Below, in pieces: positions 29,681 through 38,917 of a stretch of 50,444 bases of DNA. The position numbers and the translations under genes were made by a program. How positions within the stretch are numbered: the first letter of the stretch is position 1; every line of letters starts with the position of its first letter. The notes below the pieces were generated by a model. It saw nothing but the letters and a program-made list of their open reading frames with translations, ran no database searches and was not told the origin of the DNA. Source of the DNA: Cerioporus squamosus (taxonomy: Eukaryota > Basidiomycota > Agaricomycetes > Polyporales > Polyporaceae); assembly GCA_022592435.1 (NCBI GenBank), contig JABYQS010000230.1:1-50444 (forward strand), given 5' to 3'.

Positions 29681-30470
29681 ATGACTGGCAACGCAATCAT
29701 CGTGCAGTCCGAGCAACCGTTGGCCCCTCAGAGCGCAAGTGCCATGGTCCCTGCCCAGGAGCACACTTCTGAGACGCCTCGAACGACTACGATACCGCCC
29801 TATACCGGCTTCAACTTCATCTTGCTGGATGAGAACGCACCCGATTGGGTTGGAGACGCTGTCAGTTATTTCGAGGTCCTCAAGAACGGTGGGGAGCCTT
29901 GGCGAGAGCTCGTGAATGTATGGCAGAAGTTCGAGATGCATATGGGATACCCGGACAGTCGCGTAAGTGACACTCTCCTTCGCTTGTAAGTTTGTATTCA
30001 CATAACCGCAGAACACCCAGAATCGTTTACCGACCGCTCTGCGACCCGAAGAAGTCAGCCCATGGATGAAGGACAGCCGCGACTACGAGAAGTTAACTGT
30101 GAATACCCTCGATCCGGATCGCTTCTGTGCAAAGTGGCGGGAGTGGTGGGCGTCACTGCAACCGGCGTGCCGCCGTACGAGCGGGAATGCCGCTTCTGCA
30201 TGGCCCCTTGCACGTGTTCTGCCTCAGGATGCCGCAGAGTGGGACAGCCTGTGGAAGGGAGGCCAGTGTGGCCTCTTCTTAGTCGTCATCTGTGTCGCTT
30301 GGTGGCTGCACGCTTTGTCCGAGGGCGCTACGGATGTGTCTATGCAGGATGTCCGCGATGCCATGGATGATGTGCTGTGGGTCTTCCGCAGCGCAATGGA
30401 GGCGTGCAGCCTGAAGCGAGGGGCTCCGATGGACACTCACGATGCCACAAAGCGTCCACGTATTGAATAA
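29681..30470 (+). CDS. KDZ-borne cargo gene, conserved agaricomycete protein of unknown function
   Basis: Two exons, 29681-29962 and 30012-30470, joined over a 49-nt intron (GTAAGT...CGCAG), giving 246 residues with no defect. The N-terminal about 40 residues are Ser/Thr/Pro-rich. Then comes NFILLDENAPDWVGDAVSYF and GEPWRELVNVWQKFEMHMGY (first exon end), ALRPEEVSPWMKDSRDY, the aromatic block CAKWREWWASLQPACR, GGQCGLFLVVICVAWWLHAL (a hydrophobic helix, probably buried rather than membrane), and DVRDAMDDVLWVFRSAMEAC. The C terminus is basic (KRPR), a possible nuclear signal. I have seen WREWWASLQP-type proteins repeatedly in mushroom genomes but know no function. It lies inside the KDZ inverted repeats, divergent from the transposase. 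Confidence 0.85.
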
Positions 30471-30904
30471 GTAGTATCGCCAGGTAGTCTGTCTAGCAGA
30501 GACACTGTCCCGTTGTGCCCCCTTGAATGTGCCGTGTATGCGACTCCGTATCCCCTTTCCTTGCCGTCTGAGCCGCAATAATCTATCTATGCGTCTTGTA
30601 ATTTGTCTATGGAAGTTTTTCAAGGCAGAATAATGCTACGCCGACACAAGCTCACAATGCACAAGTCCAGCATAGGCGCTGATGCAGCACCGCTTTTTGC
30701 CTGGTATTGGATGTTCTTCCCACGGATAGCACAAGTCAGTAATCAGTTGAGTCCATGCAGATAAATAGTGAATCTACAGCACTGTTGTGCAAGTTGAATC
30801 ATACTCAGTACAACAGATGCATACTGAATTCCATCAAACAAACATGGAGGTATGAAGTGCCATATCTGGTTGTGCCAGAATATAATTATCAGATTTATTG
30901 ACCT
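30471..30904. other. KDZ interior, 3' of cargo gene
   Basis: About 430 bp between the cargo-gene stop and the right inverted repeat. No coding frame or repeat was recognised; A/T-rich toward the repeat. Confidence 0.5.
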
Positions 30905-31430
30905 AGGCATGGCTGCAGCGGATATTACAAGGCGATAAACTGGAGCTGGGACTGGCTGCAGCGGATATTACAAGGCGATAAACTGGAGCTGGGACTGGCT
31001 GCAGTGGATATTACAAGGCGATAAACTGGAGCCAGAGCTGGCTGCAGCAGATATTACAAGGTGATATACAAGGATGTGATGCACTCTCTGCTCTTTATTA
31101 CAAGCGATCTACAAGAACCAGTACCATGGTAAGCAGATCATCAAAATCATATTTATACGATTAGATCTGATCTCACAGACTATTACAATTGATATACATG
31201 ACTGTTCACTGATCTCCAGCACTATTACAAGGTCATATTACAAGGCTTCCTCCATTGTACTACATGCCTTCCCTGATTGTATTACAAGCATGGCCCTGTT
31301 ATACTAGCCTTCCTTCTTGTATTACTAGCCTGCCTCTCCTATTACAAGCCTGTATTATAATCCCTACGGAATATACAACCAAACAACCACAGTAGTGGCT
31401 GTTTGTATTACAAGTCTGGCAACTACTGGT
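30905..31430 (-). repeat. KDZ right terminal inverted repeat
   Basis: Reverse complement of the left repeat, starting ACCAGTAGTTGCC at 31430 and carrying the same series of CTTGTAATA-type words. The inner tandem array (about 30915-31080) has four units of the roughly 43-bp repeat, against three on the left. It lacks the left repeat's extra 75 bases. Confidence 0.92.
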
Positions 31431-31769
31431 GTCCGCCCACGCACTTCCCCTTGCGCTGCACGCACAAGGCGCAGCTTGCCACTCGCAAGCTGTCCAGGTA
31501 CCACCGGCACGCCACGGACTTCTTCCGGCAGGCGTCGCAGGGTACTCTGCAAGTCGTTAGTCGGACTCCGAACTCCGAAACCGGACCACTCACTTGGCAT
31601 CGGCCTTTGGCCGTTTGTTGTCCTCCCGCTGCTTCCTCTCCTCCTCCGCCTTCTCCGCTGCGGCCAACTCCGCCAGCTCCTCGTCCGCCTTCCTTTTCCT
31701 CTCCTCCGCCTCCTTGCGTCTCCACGCGAGGTCCGTCAACTCGGGCTTGGAGTTCTGCGGTTTCGCCAT
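31423..31769 (-). CDS. gypsy-A antisense gene: coiled coil plus Zn2Cys6-spaced cluster
   Basis: Minus strand, ATG at 31769. Exon 1 (31769-31594) encodes MAKPQNSKPELTDLAWRR and a highly charged Glu/Lys/Arg/Ala heptad region of about 40 residues, a clear coiled coil. Intron 31593-31547 (47 nt; GTGAGT, branch-like CTAAC, TTGCAG). Exon 2 (31546-31423) encodes VPCDACRKKSVACRWY and SCALCVQRKGKCVGG. Cysteine spacing is C-x2-C-x6-C-x11-C-x2-C-x6-C, the Zn(II)2Cys6 pattern of Gal4-type DNA-binding domains. Only splicing joins the two frames; exon 1 otherwise meets TGA at once. The stop TAG lies in the KDZ repeat, so the native C terminus may have been a few residues longer. Confidence 0.75.
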
Positions 31770-31973
31770 CGCAGTAGTGGTAGTGGTGGTGGTGGAGCGA
31801 AGAAGAAAAGTTTGAAGTCCCCAACACCGACGACCGGTCTTATAGGCTGGACTCCGACCCCCGATCTCCGATCACCGATTCCGTGAAGAACTCCTTCTCC
31901 GATCACTCAGTCCACGTCATTTTGAAACACTTCCAATCTGGTCCTCGAGGGCTCGGACCCAGTGGGGGGGCAC
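31770..31973 (+). other. gypsy-A 3' untranslated segment with polypurine tract
   Basis: Between the antisense gene and the 3' LTR. It contains a (TAG/TGG)n-like stretch at 31770-31797, which would be the promoter side of the antisense gene, and the polypurine run AGTGGGGGGG at 31961-31970 just before the LTR, the expected primer for plus-strand DNA synthesis. Confidence 0.65.
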
Positions 31974-32694
31974 TGTTACATCCCGTGCTCCAAGACACCC
32001 AACTCTGGACTCAACTCTGACCGGACTCCGGTTCATCCGTTGACTCATACTTACTTCCTCATTCCTTCGTTATGACTCATCCTTACTACGATACTTACCC
32101 CTTACTATCCGTCCCCCTCGGACTCCGATCACTTCCGCAGTCCCAATAGTATTACCTGTTTGTATCCGTGTTTGTATCCACTTGTATCTGCACTTACCTC
32201 CATTTCCTATTGGCTACTTACTTGCTTCCGCCTTGGCACCGGACTCCGACTCCTGTCTCTACTTTTAGCATACCCCTTTTGGACCTCCGGACTTTAGTAT
32301 TTAAGCCTGCTTGTATTCTCCCTTAGACCTCAGTTCTGATATCTCGTTTACTTCCCTCTTATCCTTCTCGGTATCAACAACTCAATCCATTGTATTCTCT
32401 TCTAAACTCGTCCGCACCTCCGTCCGGACTTCTGACCTCCGACCTCCGACCTCCGACTTCCGACTCTGGTCTCTTGGCTTCTGACCCTCTGGTTCTCTCT
32501 CTGCTTGACTTCCTCCTTCGTTGCTTACTCCGGTATAAACTCGGGAGTTCTGTTCCTTTGCAAATAAAAGACAACTTGCGTCTCCTCAGGGTGTTGGTCA
32601 ATAACTTCGCCGAAGTCTTCACCCCCACGCTGCCTTTGGACTTTGGACTTTGGACTTCCTTCTGGAGTTTGACTTGGCACGCACAGTCTTAACA
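31974..32694 (+). repeat. gypsy-A 3' LTR
   Basis: 721 bp from TGTTACATCCC to CAGTCTTAACA, aligning over the full length with the 5' LTR. In several places CpG in one copy is TpG or CpA in the other (for example CTTTGGACTTTGGAC here against CTTCGGACTTCGGAC). Confidence 0.93.
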
Positions 32695-33559
32695 GTTCTG
32701 TCAGATGCACACATCAATATTGTACTCTTGGGGGCGCATGCTGCGTTCGCGTGGTGCGCATAAACAAAGATAGCTACACCACGTCCCATAAACAGCACCG
32801 CGTATGTTCAACAGAAGCAGTCACCGGCCTTCTCCCAGCATTAACTTTATTCATACACTGTGGGCCCCAAATTTGAAGGCAACCATGCATGTTCATCAGG
32901 AATATCTGCCAACACTGATTAGATATATTTGCTCGCTAGTAGCACCTAATGACATGGGACCTGTCTAATTATTGCTACCCATAGCTACTCATTTGCTACT
33001 CTTTACCTACTTCAAGCTTTCAGAGAGGCGGCCTACTAGCAATTAGTTCTAATTGCTCAGACTTCCTGAAAGTCAACAAGGTATAGCATAATTTTTACAT
33101 ACTTACAAGCAGGAGGAACTAGCTAACTGAGAAAAAGAGAGCGGGACGAAGATTTTGACAGAGTCAGCAAAGACGGTCTGCAGAGTTACAAGTACTCTAG
33201 CTCAACTCCAACAGTAACAGGCAACAGATGAAAATGCCGGATAACCGAACTAACGAAGGGGTAGGAAGTGTATTAACATATTCACTAGGCAGGCTTACCG
33301 TGTATACTTAGTAGTGTACGGGTCACTTACAACGGTGTTCTTGGCAGCAAAGATGGGGTTTAGGGGGACGTACTGGAGGTCAATGTATGTGAGGGGTTCC
33401 CTGTCTGTCATTCGACAGCGAGATTCTTCTTGTGCTGCGATGTCGAGCTGTAGTGGAACAGTAAGCATGGGCGGGGAGGATGTGACAGACAGAATCAGAC
33501 AGACCTTGACAGCGGCATGGGGTGCGCGGCTCGGAGTAGTGGTTGTCAAGGACTGAAGG
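32695..33559. other. gene-poor spacer
   Basis: A/T-rich, no supported gene, LTR or inverted repeat. It does not continue the L1-domain gene that is truncated on the other side of gypsy-A. Confidence 0.5.
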
Positions 33560-34615
33560 GCGGGAGAGGTGATGGCCTCTGGGCAGGCTAGAGAGAGCAG
33601 ACGGAGAGAGTGTCAAGGAGAGCAGAGGGCGACAATGTAGGAGATGATGACAAGAGAGAAGACGGCAACAATGACGAGAGTGCAACGACGAGAAAGAGGA
33701 CGGCGAAGGCAACAAGAGAGAAGACAGTGACACCAAGAGGAAAGACAGCGACATCAAGAGGAAAGACGGTGACGAGCAAGTGCAAAGCACCAAAGTGGCA
33801 TGAGAAAGTCCAAGGCGGACTTTGACGGCCAGCGCGGATGTGCTGCCACATCGCTCTTGTCTCTCATCCACCATCATCATGTCTCCCTGCTCCCTTGTCC
33901 ACTCTTCTGCGCCCTCATCTGCCCTCTTGCACCTCAAACCAGCCTTAGCACGACATACTGATGCTGCAGAAGCTGGAGAGAATGGACAGGAGGAGCTGGT
34001 GCACCTCCGCCATCTACAGCTCTTTCCGCGCCGCAGCAGGATGTTGCTCCTGCTTGCTTGGCCTTGTCCCTGCCGCCATGGTCTTCCTCACCCCACCTCT
34101 ACCACACTCACATCTCACCCACCCTCGTCTCCACGATGCTCTTATCTCCACCACCATCTCTGCCGCCCCCTCATCTTCGCTGCCCTTGTCACCGCTGTCC
34201 CTCACCATCCTTGTTCTTGGTCTACCACACTCATCTGTGCTACCCACATCTCTGCCGTGGTTGTCTCCGGTACGCCCTCTTGCCTCTGTCACGGTCCTCT
34301 CTGTTGCTGTCTTGTCTCCGCCACCCTCGTCTCTGCCTCCCACGCCCTTGTTTCTGCCACTGTGGTCTCTGCGGCCCTTTAGTCTCTGTTGCCCTCATCA
34401 ACACTGCCCTCTCGTTTTTTGCTGTGCCCTTGTCCCCGTCGTGCTTGTCTCTCATCTCCGCTGCCCTTAAGTCTCCACTGCCTCCTTGTCTCTGCTGCCC
34501 CTGTCTCTCCTGTCTCTGCCCTGTCTGTACCACCCTCTCGTCTCTGCAACCCTCTCTTCTGCATCATTCCTTGTCTATGTCGCTCTCGTCTTCGCTGCCC
34601 GCTGGTCTCGCTACA
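33560..34615. repeat. purine/pyrimidine-asymmetric degenerate minisatellite
   Basis: 33560-33795 is strongly purine-rich on the plus strand, with imperfect repeats of AAGAGGAAAGACRGYGAC. From 33840 to 34615 the plus strand becomes pyrimidine-rich with imperfect repeats around CTCTGCCGCCCTTGTCTC. The two arms are roughly inverted relatives. Long open frames exist on both strands, but they follow from the repeat's base bias and show no domain. Confidence 0.7.
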
Positions 34616-35194
34616 GACGTGGACATGCCACATGTATTATATGAAGCTTTGCTGTATTGTTTAGTTAGTTCAGATATAATACATGATGAATGTTGCAACA
34701 TCATTAAACCCCCATGGTGTGATGTGAATGTGGAATACTTGTTTGTAAATCTCATACCAGTGATTTAATGTCACGACTTCGACGCTGAATAGCATTTAAA
34801 TAGCAATAAATTAGCGAGAATTGATAAGGGGGGCAGGCATATTTATATGAATAGCTGAAGATGCACTATATAGTGATAATTATGCTATATAGTCACGATT
34901 AGAGGCTATTCAGAGCTAATTAGTGATGGCAGCTTTTTCTGATGTTCCCGCAACTACAAAGGCAACTAAGCCTCTCCATCTGTCGTGTTCATGTCTCATG
35001 TCTGGGTGTCGGTGCAAGGGCCATCCTCTCCTAGGACACTGCATTGTGGCATGTTAGCCAGCGCATTCAGAATACGTATATAACCTCCCCGCCTGAGCGT
35101 GCACAGAGAGTCCAAATGTTCTGCCTTCAGCCATTTATAGACAGTGTGTGCATCCTAGCCACCTAGCCTCACTTGCTCCCCATGCAATGACATC
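34616..35194. other. A/T-rich spacer upstream of epoxide hydrolase
   Basis: No gene. Around 34785-34920 there are short palindromic and repeated A/T words (TGAATAGCATTTAAATAGC; CTATATAGT twice), perhaps an eroded MITE. The last 150 bases would be the promoter of the epoxide hydrolase gene. Confidence 0.45.
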
Positions 35195-35456
35195 ATGAGC
35201 TTTGACTTTCCTGTGAAGGAAGACCCGTTCACCCTCTACATCCCCAATGCCAACCTCGACCTGCTCCAGCGCAAGCTTGCCCCCACCCGCTCACCTGACG
35301 AGCTCAATCTCAGCCCAGAGTCTCAGTGGGACTATGGTGTGTTGCTCTCCCGCATCAAGCGACTCGTAGCCCGTTGGTCCGACAGATCCAATGGGCAGGC
35401 ATGTGAAGCAGAGATCAACAAGCTGCCCATGTACATGCGCAACATCTCCGTCGACA

Positions 35457-37176
35457 CAGCTATTTGCGAAAACAATGTCATTCAAACTCTGACGACACAT
35501 GCATGCAAATGACGTGATAAAATCGAGAAAATGAGAAACTTGGGAGGTCCTGATGAACATCGTTATTCTGTGAAGCTCGTTATACAGGGTTCATCTTGGA
35601 TGCTCTAGCATTGTTTGTGAGCTTGAATGGGGCAGATAGCATGAGTAGATGTCAAAATCCTGGAACTGGTCACTGTCGTGGCAACTAGGCACGTAGACAC
35701 CAGATGTCGATCGGCAACGGTCTGAGGGGCAAGCGGCAAGGAGCCAAAAGGGAGATAGAGAGAGAGAGAGCTTGGCGAGGGCAGAGCAACGACCGGCTCG
35801 GGGGCATGAAGTCGTCGATAGCTAGCCTTCACGTGTACTGCGACAGACTAGTCCCAACGACCAGGTTATATTAGCACAGAGAATAGGGGAAAGTACATGG
35901 GGGAAAGCGCACCTAGTCCCAATGACCAGGAGGTCGAGATGGGGACTAGGTAAGCGCTGGGAGGGGTTTATATACTAGTCTACTCTGAACAATCACGTGC
36001 CAGTAGAAGTGACTCATGCGGGAAAGGGAGCGAGGCTGTATGAGGCTATATGAGTGGGAGACAAAAGGGTGAGAAAACACATGGTAACGGGATGGTAAGT
36101 GCAAGAACAAAGCATGTGGTCGCGGGAACAGAGCATACGGGCACGAGAAGGAAATCAAGGGGTCTGAAATGGGATGTGTATGAAGTAGGAAAGGGATCAA
36201 GATGGGAAAGTGAAACTTCCAGGGAAAACAAAAAGGGGTGCTGGTCCACTGGCCGTGACAGTCACCACCTCATGATGTGGGTTCTCCCTCACTTCTTGTC
36301 AATCTTGCAATCTCATCTGCCTCAGTGTGTATGGTACTCGACTCAGAGTGTGTTGTAGAGACCAGAAATGAGGAAATCTGTCAGTTTCACATTGCATTCT
36401 CTGGCCACAGCACTGGAGTGGCGACAGGAAGTTTGCAGCCATAACCACACTTCGGCCACCCATATGTCTACTAAGAGAGATGGTAAAGAATTAAGAAAGG
36501 TCCCCGAGCAGGTTCAAGTCAGTATTTGCAAGGAAAGACACCCACAGTCACATCTGAAGACAAAATATTGGCTGAGTGAGCTGGCTGCAGTAACTCAAGA
36601 ACAGGGTGACCTATGCACTCCATTCGACTTCGTGCGCAACAACTGCCCTTCTGTAGACTCGCCAGCCAGTCCGGTGGCAAGCAGAGTTGCGCCAACCAAA
36701 CCAGGAAAGGAAGGAGGTGTACTGTAGAGTTTCGACCGATGCGGCGCGTCACAGGTCACAGGGACCTCCGCCGCACCGCATCGTGCTGTAGGTCACAGGT
36801 CACGGCCCCTTTGGGGCCCCCATTTTCGTGTTTTGGCTCAGTTTTCGGGCATTTAGCAGGCCAAATCAGGCAAATTTTGGGCGCCTCCGCTCCGCTCCGG
36901 CGACTGCGGGCGGTTACAGGTTACACCCCGCTGGGGCCTGCACCGCATCGGTCAAAACTCTACAGTACCCTCAACCTTGGGTGCTGGTACCGAAACGGGT
37001 GGGGACAAGCCTAGCGCTTCTGGCAGCCTGCAAGAGAGGAGCAGTAGGATGTAGAAGTTCTAATCCTTATGCAATATCAGAAGTAGTTGCCTTGGGCGGT
37101 ATTTTTCGAATTTTATCGCATTGTTTGCGCACGCACGTCGTTGGAGTTTGAACATCATTGTTTTCGCAAATAGCTG
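35457..37176. mobile_element. 1.72-kb DNA transposon in the epoxide hydrolase
   Basis: Perfect 21-bp inverted ends beginning CAGCTATTTGCGAAAAC, with similarity extending about 55 bp. Flanked by CA on both sides (35455-35456, 37177-37178); removing the element and one CA restores the reading frame across the insertion point. No transposase is visible in the interior, so it is non-autonomous. A second MITE (36723-36964) is nested in it. I cannot assign a superfamily. Confidence 0.85.
36723..36964. mobile_element. 242-bp MITE nested in the 1.72-kb element
   Basis: Inverted ends TGTAGAGTTTYGACCGATGC (22 bp with one mismatch), flanked by GTAC on both sides (36719-36722, 36965-36968). The interior is G/C-rich with repeated AGGTCACAGGTCAC and GGTTACAGGTTAC words and a GGCCCCTTTGGGGCC palindrome near 36805. 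No coding capacity. Confidence 0.8.
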
Positions 37177-37729
37177 CAACTTCGGGACTTTCAACATCCA
37201 CTACGTGCACCAGTGCAGCAGTGTTCTCAACGTGATTCTGCTGCTCTTCGTCCATGGATGTGAGTGGACTCCGACCACCATAAGCTTTGGCGAGGATAGC
37301 AGAGCAAGTGGCTGGCATATGTGATTCCATAGCAGGGCCCAGGCACTTCCTCGAAGTGCGCAAGCTTCTACCTCTGCTCACAGAGGAATCTGCCGATCAT
37401 CCCAGCTTCCACGTCGTCACCATCAGCCTTCCCGGGTACATGTTCTCGGAAGCACCAACAGAGCCAGGCTTTGTTGCTGCTCAATACGCAGAGGTGCATA
37501 CCGCAGTGCGAGGTCTGTACTCAACCGATCTTGGGATCATTTGCGTAGGTCTTGTTGTAGTCAGCCGTCTCGACGGCGTCTCGTCTTCCTCTTTTGTTAG
37601 TCAAAGCGCCCTTGCCTCTCGAACTTCCGCTAGCATTCCGTATGCACTCTGCGATAGAGATCTTTAGCTTACGTACTCTATTGATGGCTCGCAGACTGTC
37701 TTCTTGAACTCCCGTCGTGTAGAGCTCCC

Positions 37730-37905
37730 CTCATCGTTCTCTTCCCAGAACGCTGAGGTGAGCTTCTTTTCCCATGTCCGCCGTTGTTCCCCTTTGCTCA
37801 TGCACTAGTAGAATACACTCGTTTATTCACAGGTATCTACGCTACGCTAGTCCATCATCGTTCTCTTCCCGGAACGCTGAGAATAAGTACACTCGTTTAT
37901 TCACA
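37730..37905 (+). repeat. direct repeats inside epoxide hydrolase intron
   Basis: The 443-bp intron 37494-37936 is about eight times the local norm. It holds two copies each of TCGTTCTCTTCCCRGAACGC (37735 and 37859) and ACACTCGTTTATTCACAG (37815 and 37889), so about 125 bp was duplicated or two copies of a small insertion are present. The repeat ends in CACAG and could act as a false 3' splice site. Confidence 0.65.
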
Positions 37906-38917
37906 GTCTCCCTCGCGCCGGCTCAGATCCTGTCAGGTCTTCAACAAGCTCATGATTTCGCTTGGATATGAAGAATATGGTGAACCGGACCGGCATCTCT
38001 GCTACGTTGTCTCTTGCTAATCATTTGCGGGGTCGCAGCTGGTCGCAGTATACCAGGGAGGAGATTGGGGACATGTTGTCATCATCTCACGATGTACCCT
38101 CTTTGTAAATCGCCGAACAGCTGCGTTATTTAGCTTGGCATCCGAACAGCGAACATGTACGGCGGTCGTCATGTCAAAGCCTGGCACACATGTCACAAAT
38201 TCAAGTTGCCCTATGTACGTCGCAGTGTCAATCAAGTTCGACGTCGTTCGCTTACAGACTGGCGAACTCAGAACGAAACCCAAACTGTCCACCATCCTCG
38301 CACACCCAAGCCTCATTCCCCGCATACTCATCTCTCCCTTCGACAAAGACTACTCAGTTTCGAAGAAATACCTCACCGTGGGGTGCGGCTACATGAACGA
38401 ACAGGCAACTCGCGCACAGACGCTGGGTTACTCCCTAACGGACTCGCCTGTCGGCCTGCTCGCATGGATAAGTATACGAGAAGCTCGTCGCATGGTCAGA
38501 TGACTACCCCTGGACGGACGACGAAGGTAAGCCGGCCCCTGCTATGCGCTTCCATCTCCTGCCTCATTCGAACCCATCCACCAGTGCTAGAATGGGTCTC
38601 CATATACTGGTTCTCCCGCGCCGGCATCCCAACAGGCGTGTCGTTCTTCCCGGGCGAGATCGTCCGGCTACCAAAATCGTGCGTGCCGCTCCGAGTCCCC
38701 TGCCAGTCCTCCGTGTCCCCAATATGACTTCTCATATCCTCGCGCAGTCGTATATCAGGGCGAGCACGACCAAGGTGGGCATTTCGCCGCGCACGAGGTG
38801 CCCGACCGGCTCGCGTATGACCTTCGCAAGATGTTTGGAAGAGGTGGGCCGGCGATCGGGGTGGTTCCAGGTAGGAGCGGGTATTCGAAGCCGCAATGCC
38901 GAGCGCACACAGCGTAA

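Larger units (their letters stand above)
24679..31430 (-). mobile_element. KDZ (Kyakuja-Dileera-Zisupton) DNA transposon
   Basis: 6752 bp with long terminal inverted repeats (about 560 bp left, 525 bp right) starting ACCAGTAGTTGCCAGACTTG. Inside are a minus-strand, ten-exon KDZ transposase gene and a plus-strand cargo gene, transcribed divergently. The flanks are GTCTTCCC (24671-24678) and GTCCGCCC (31431-31438), an 8-bp repeat with two mismatches, consistent with the 8-bp duplication known for KDZ elements. It is inserted where gypsy-A pol meets the antisense gene. Confidence 0.92.
18340..32694 (+). mobile_element. Ty3/gypsy retrotransposon gypsy-A with nested insertions
   Basis: Plus-strand element with 5' LTR 18340-19059, a self-complementary primer site, gag from 19089, pol (PR, RT, RNase H, IN) to 24678, an antisense gene at 31.4-31.8 kb, a polypurine tract, and 3' LTR 31974-32694. 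Two later insertions inflate it: a 720-bp solo LTR (19274-19993) in gag and a 6752-bp KDZ transposon (24679-31430). Without them it is about 6.9 kb. Flanks CTTTT (left) and GTTCT (right) are not a target duplication, and the gene truncated on the left does not resume on the right, so ends from different insertions or a rearrangement are involved. Confidence 0.92.
35195..38917 (+). pseudogene. epoxide hydrolase, interrupted by a DNA transposon
   Basis: Exon 1 from ATG 35195 encodes the epoxide hydrolase N-terminal domain (YIPNANLDLLQRKL, WDYGVLLSRIKRLVARW, EAEINKLPMYMRNISVD) and is broken at 35456 by a 1720-bp insert. From 37177 it resumes in frame (NFGTFNIHYVHQ, LLLFVHGW). Introns 37260-37335, 37494-37936, 37980-38048, 38094-38149, 38215-38257, 38527-38584. 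Then WPRHFLEVRKLLPLL, SLPGYMFSEAP, the nucleophile Asp in [61 protein letters not shown] and the catalytic His region [12 protein letters not shown]; stop TAA 38915-38917. Further damage: four extra bases near 38470 and a probable shift or lost splice site near 38690-38750. It once encoded a microsomal-type alpha/beta-hydrolase that opens epoxides. Confidence 0.88.

Noticed and set aside
31431..31886. Continuation of gypsy-A pol past the KDZ insertion
   Set aside because: The plus-strand frame is open but shows no chromodomain or other pol motif, and it is the complement of the coiled-coil gene.
33822..34768. Three long plus-strand open frames (up to 236 codons)
   Set aside because: Leu/Ser/Pro-rich translations of a pyrimidine-rich repeat, with overlapping frames all open; composition artefact.
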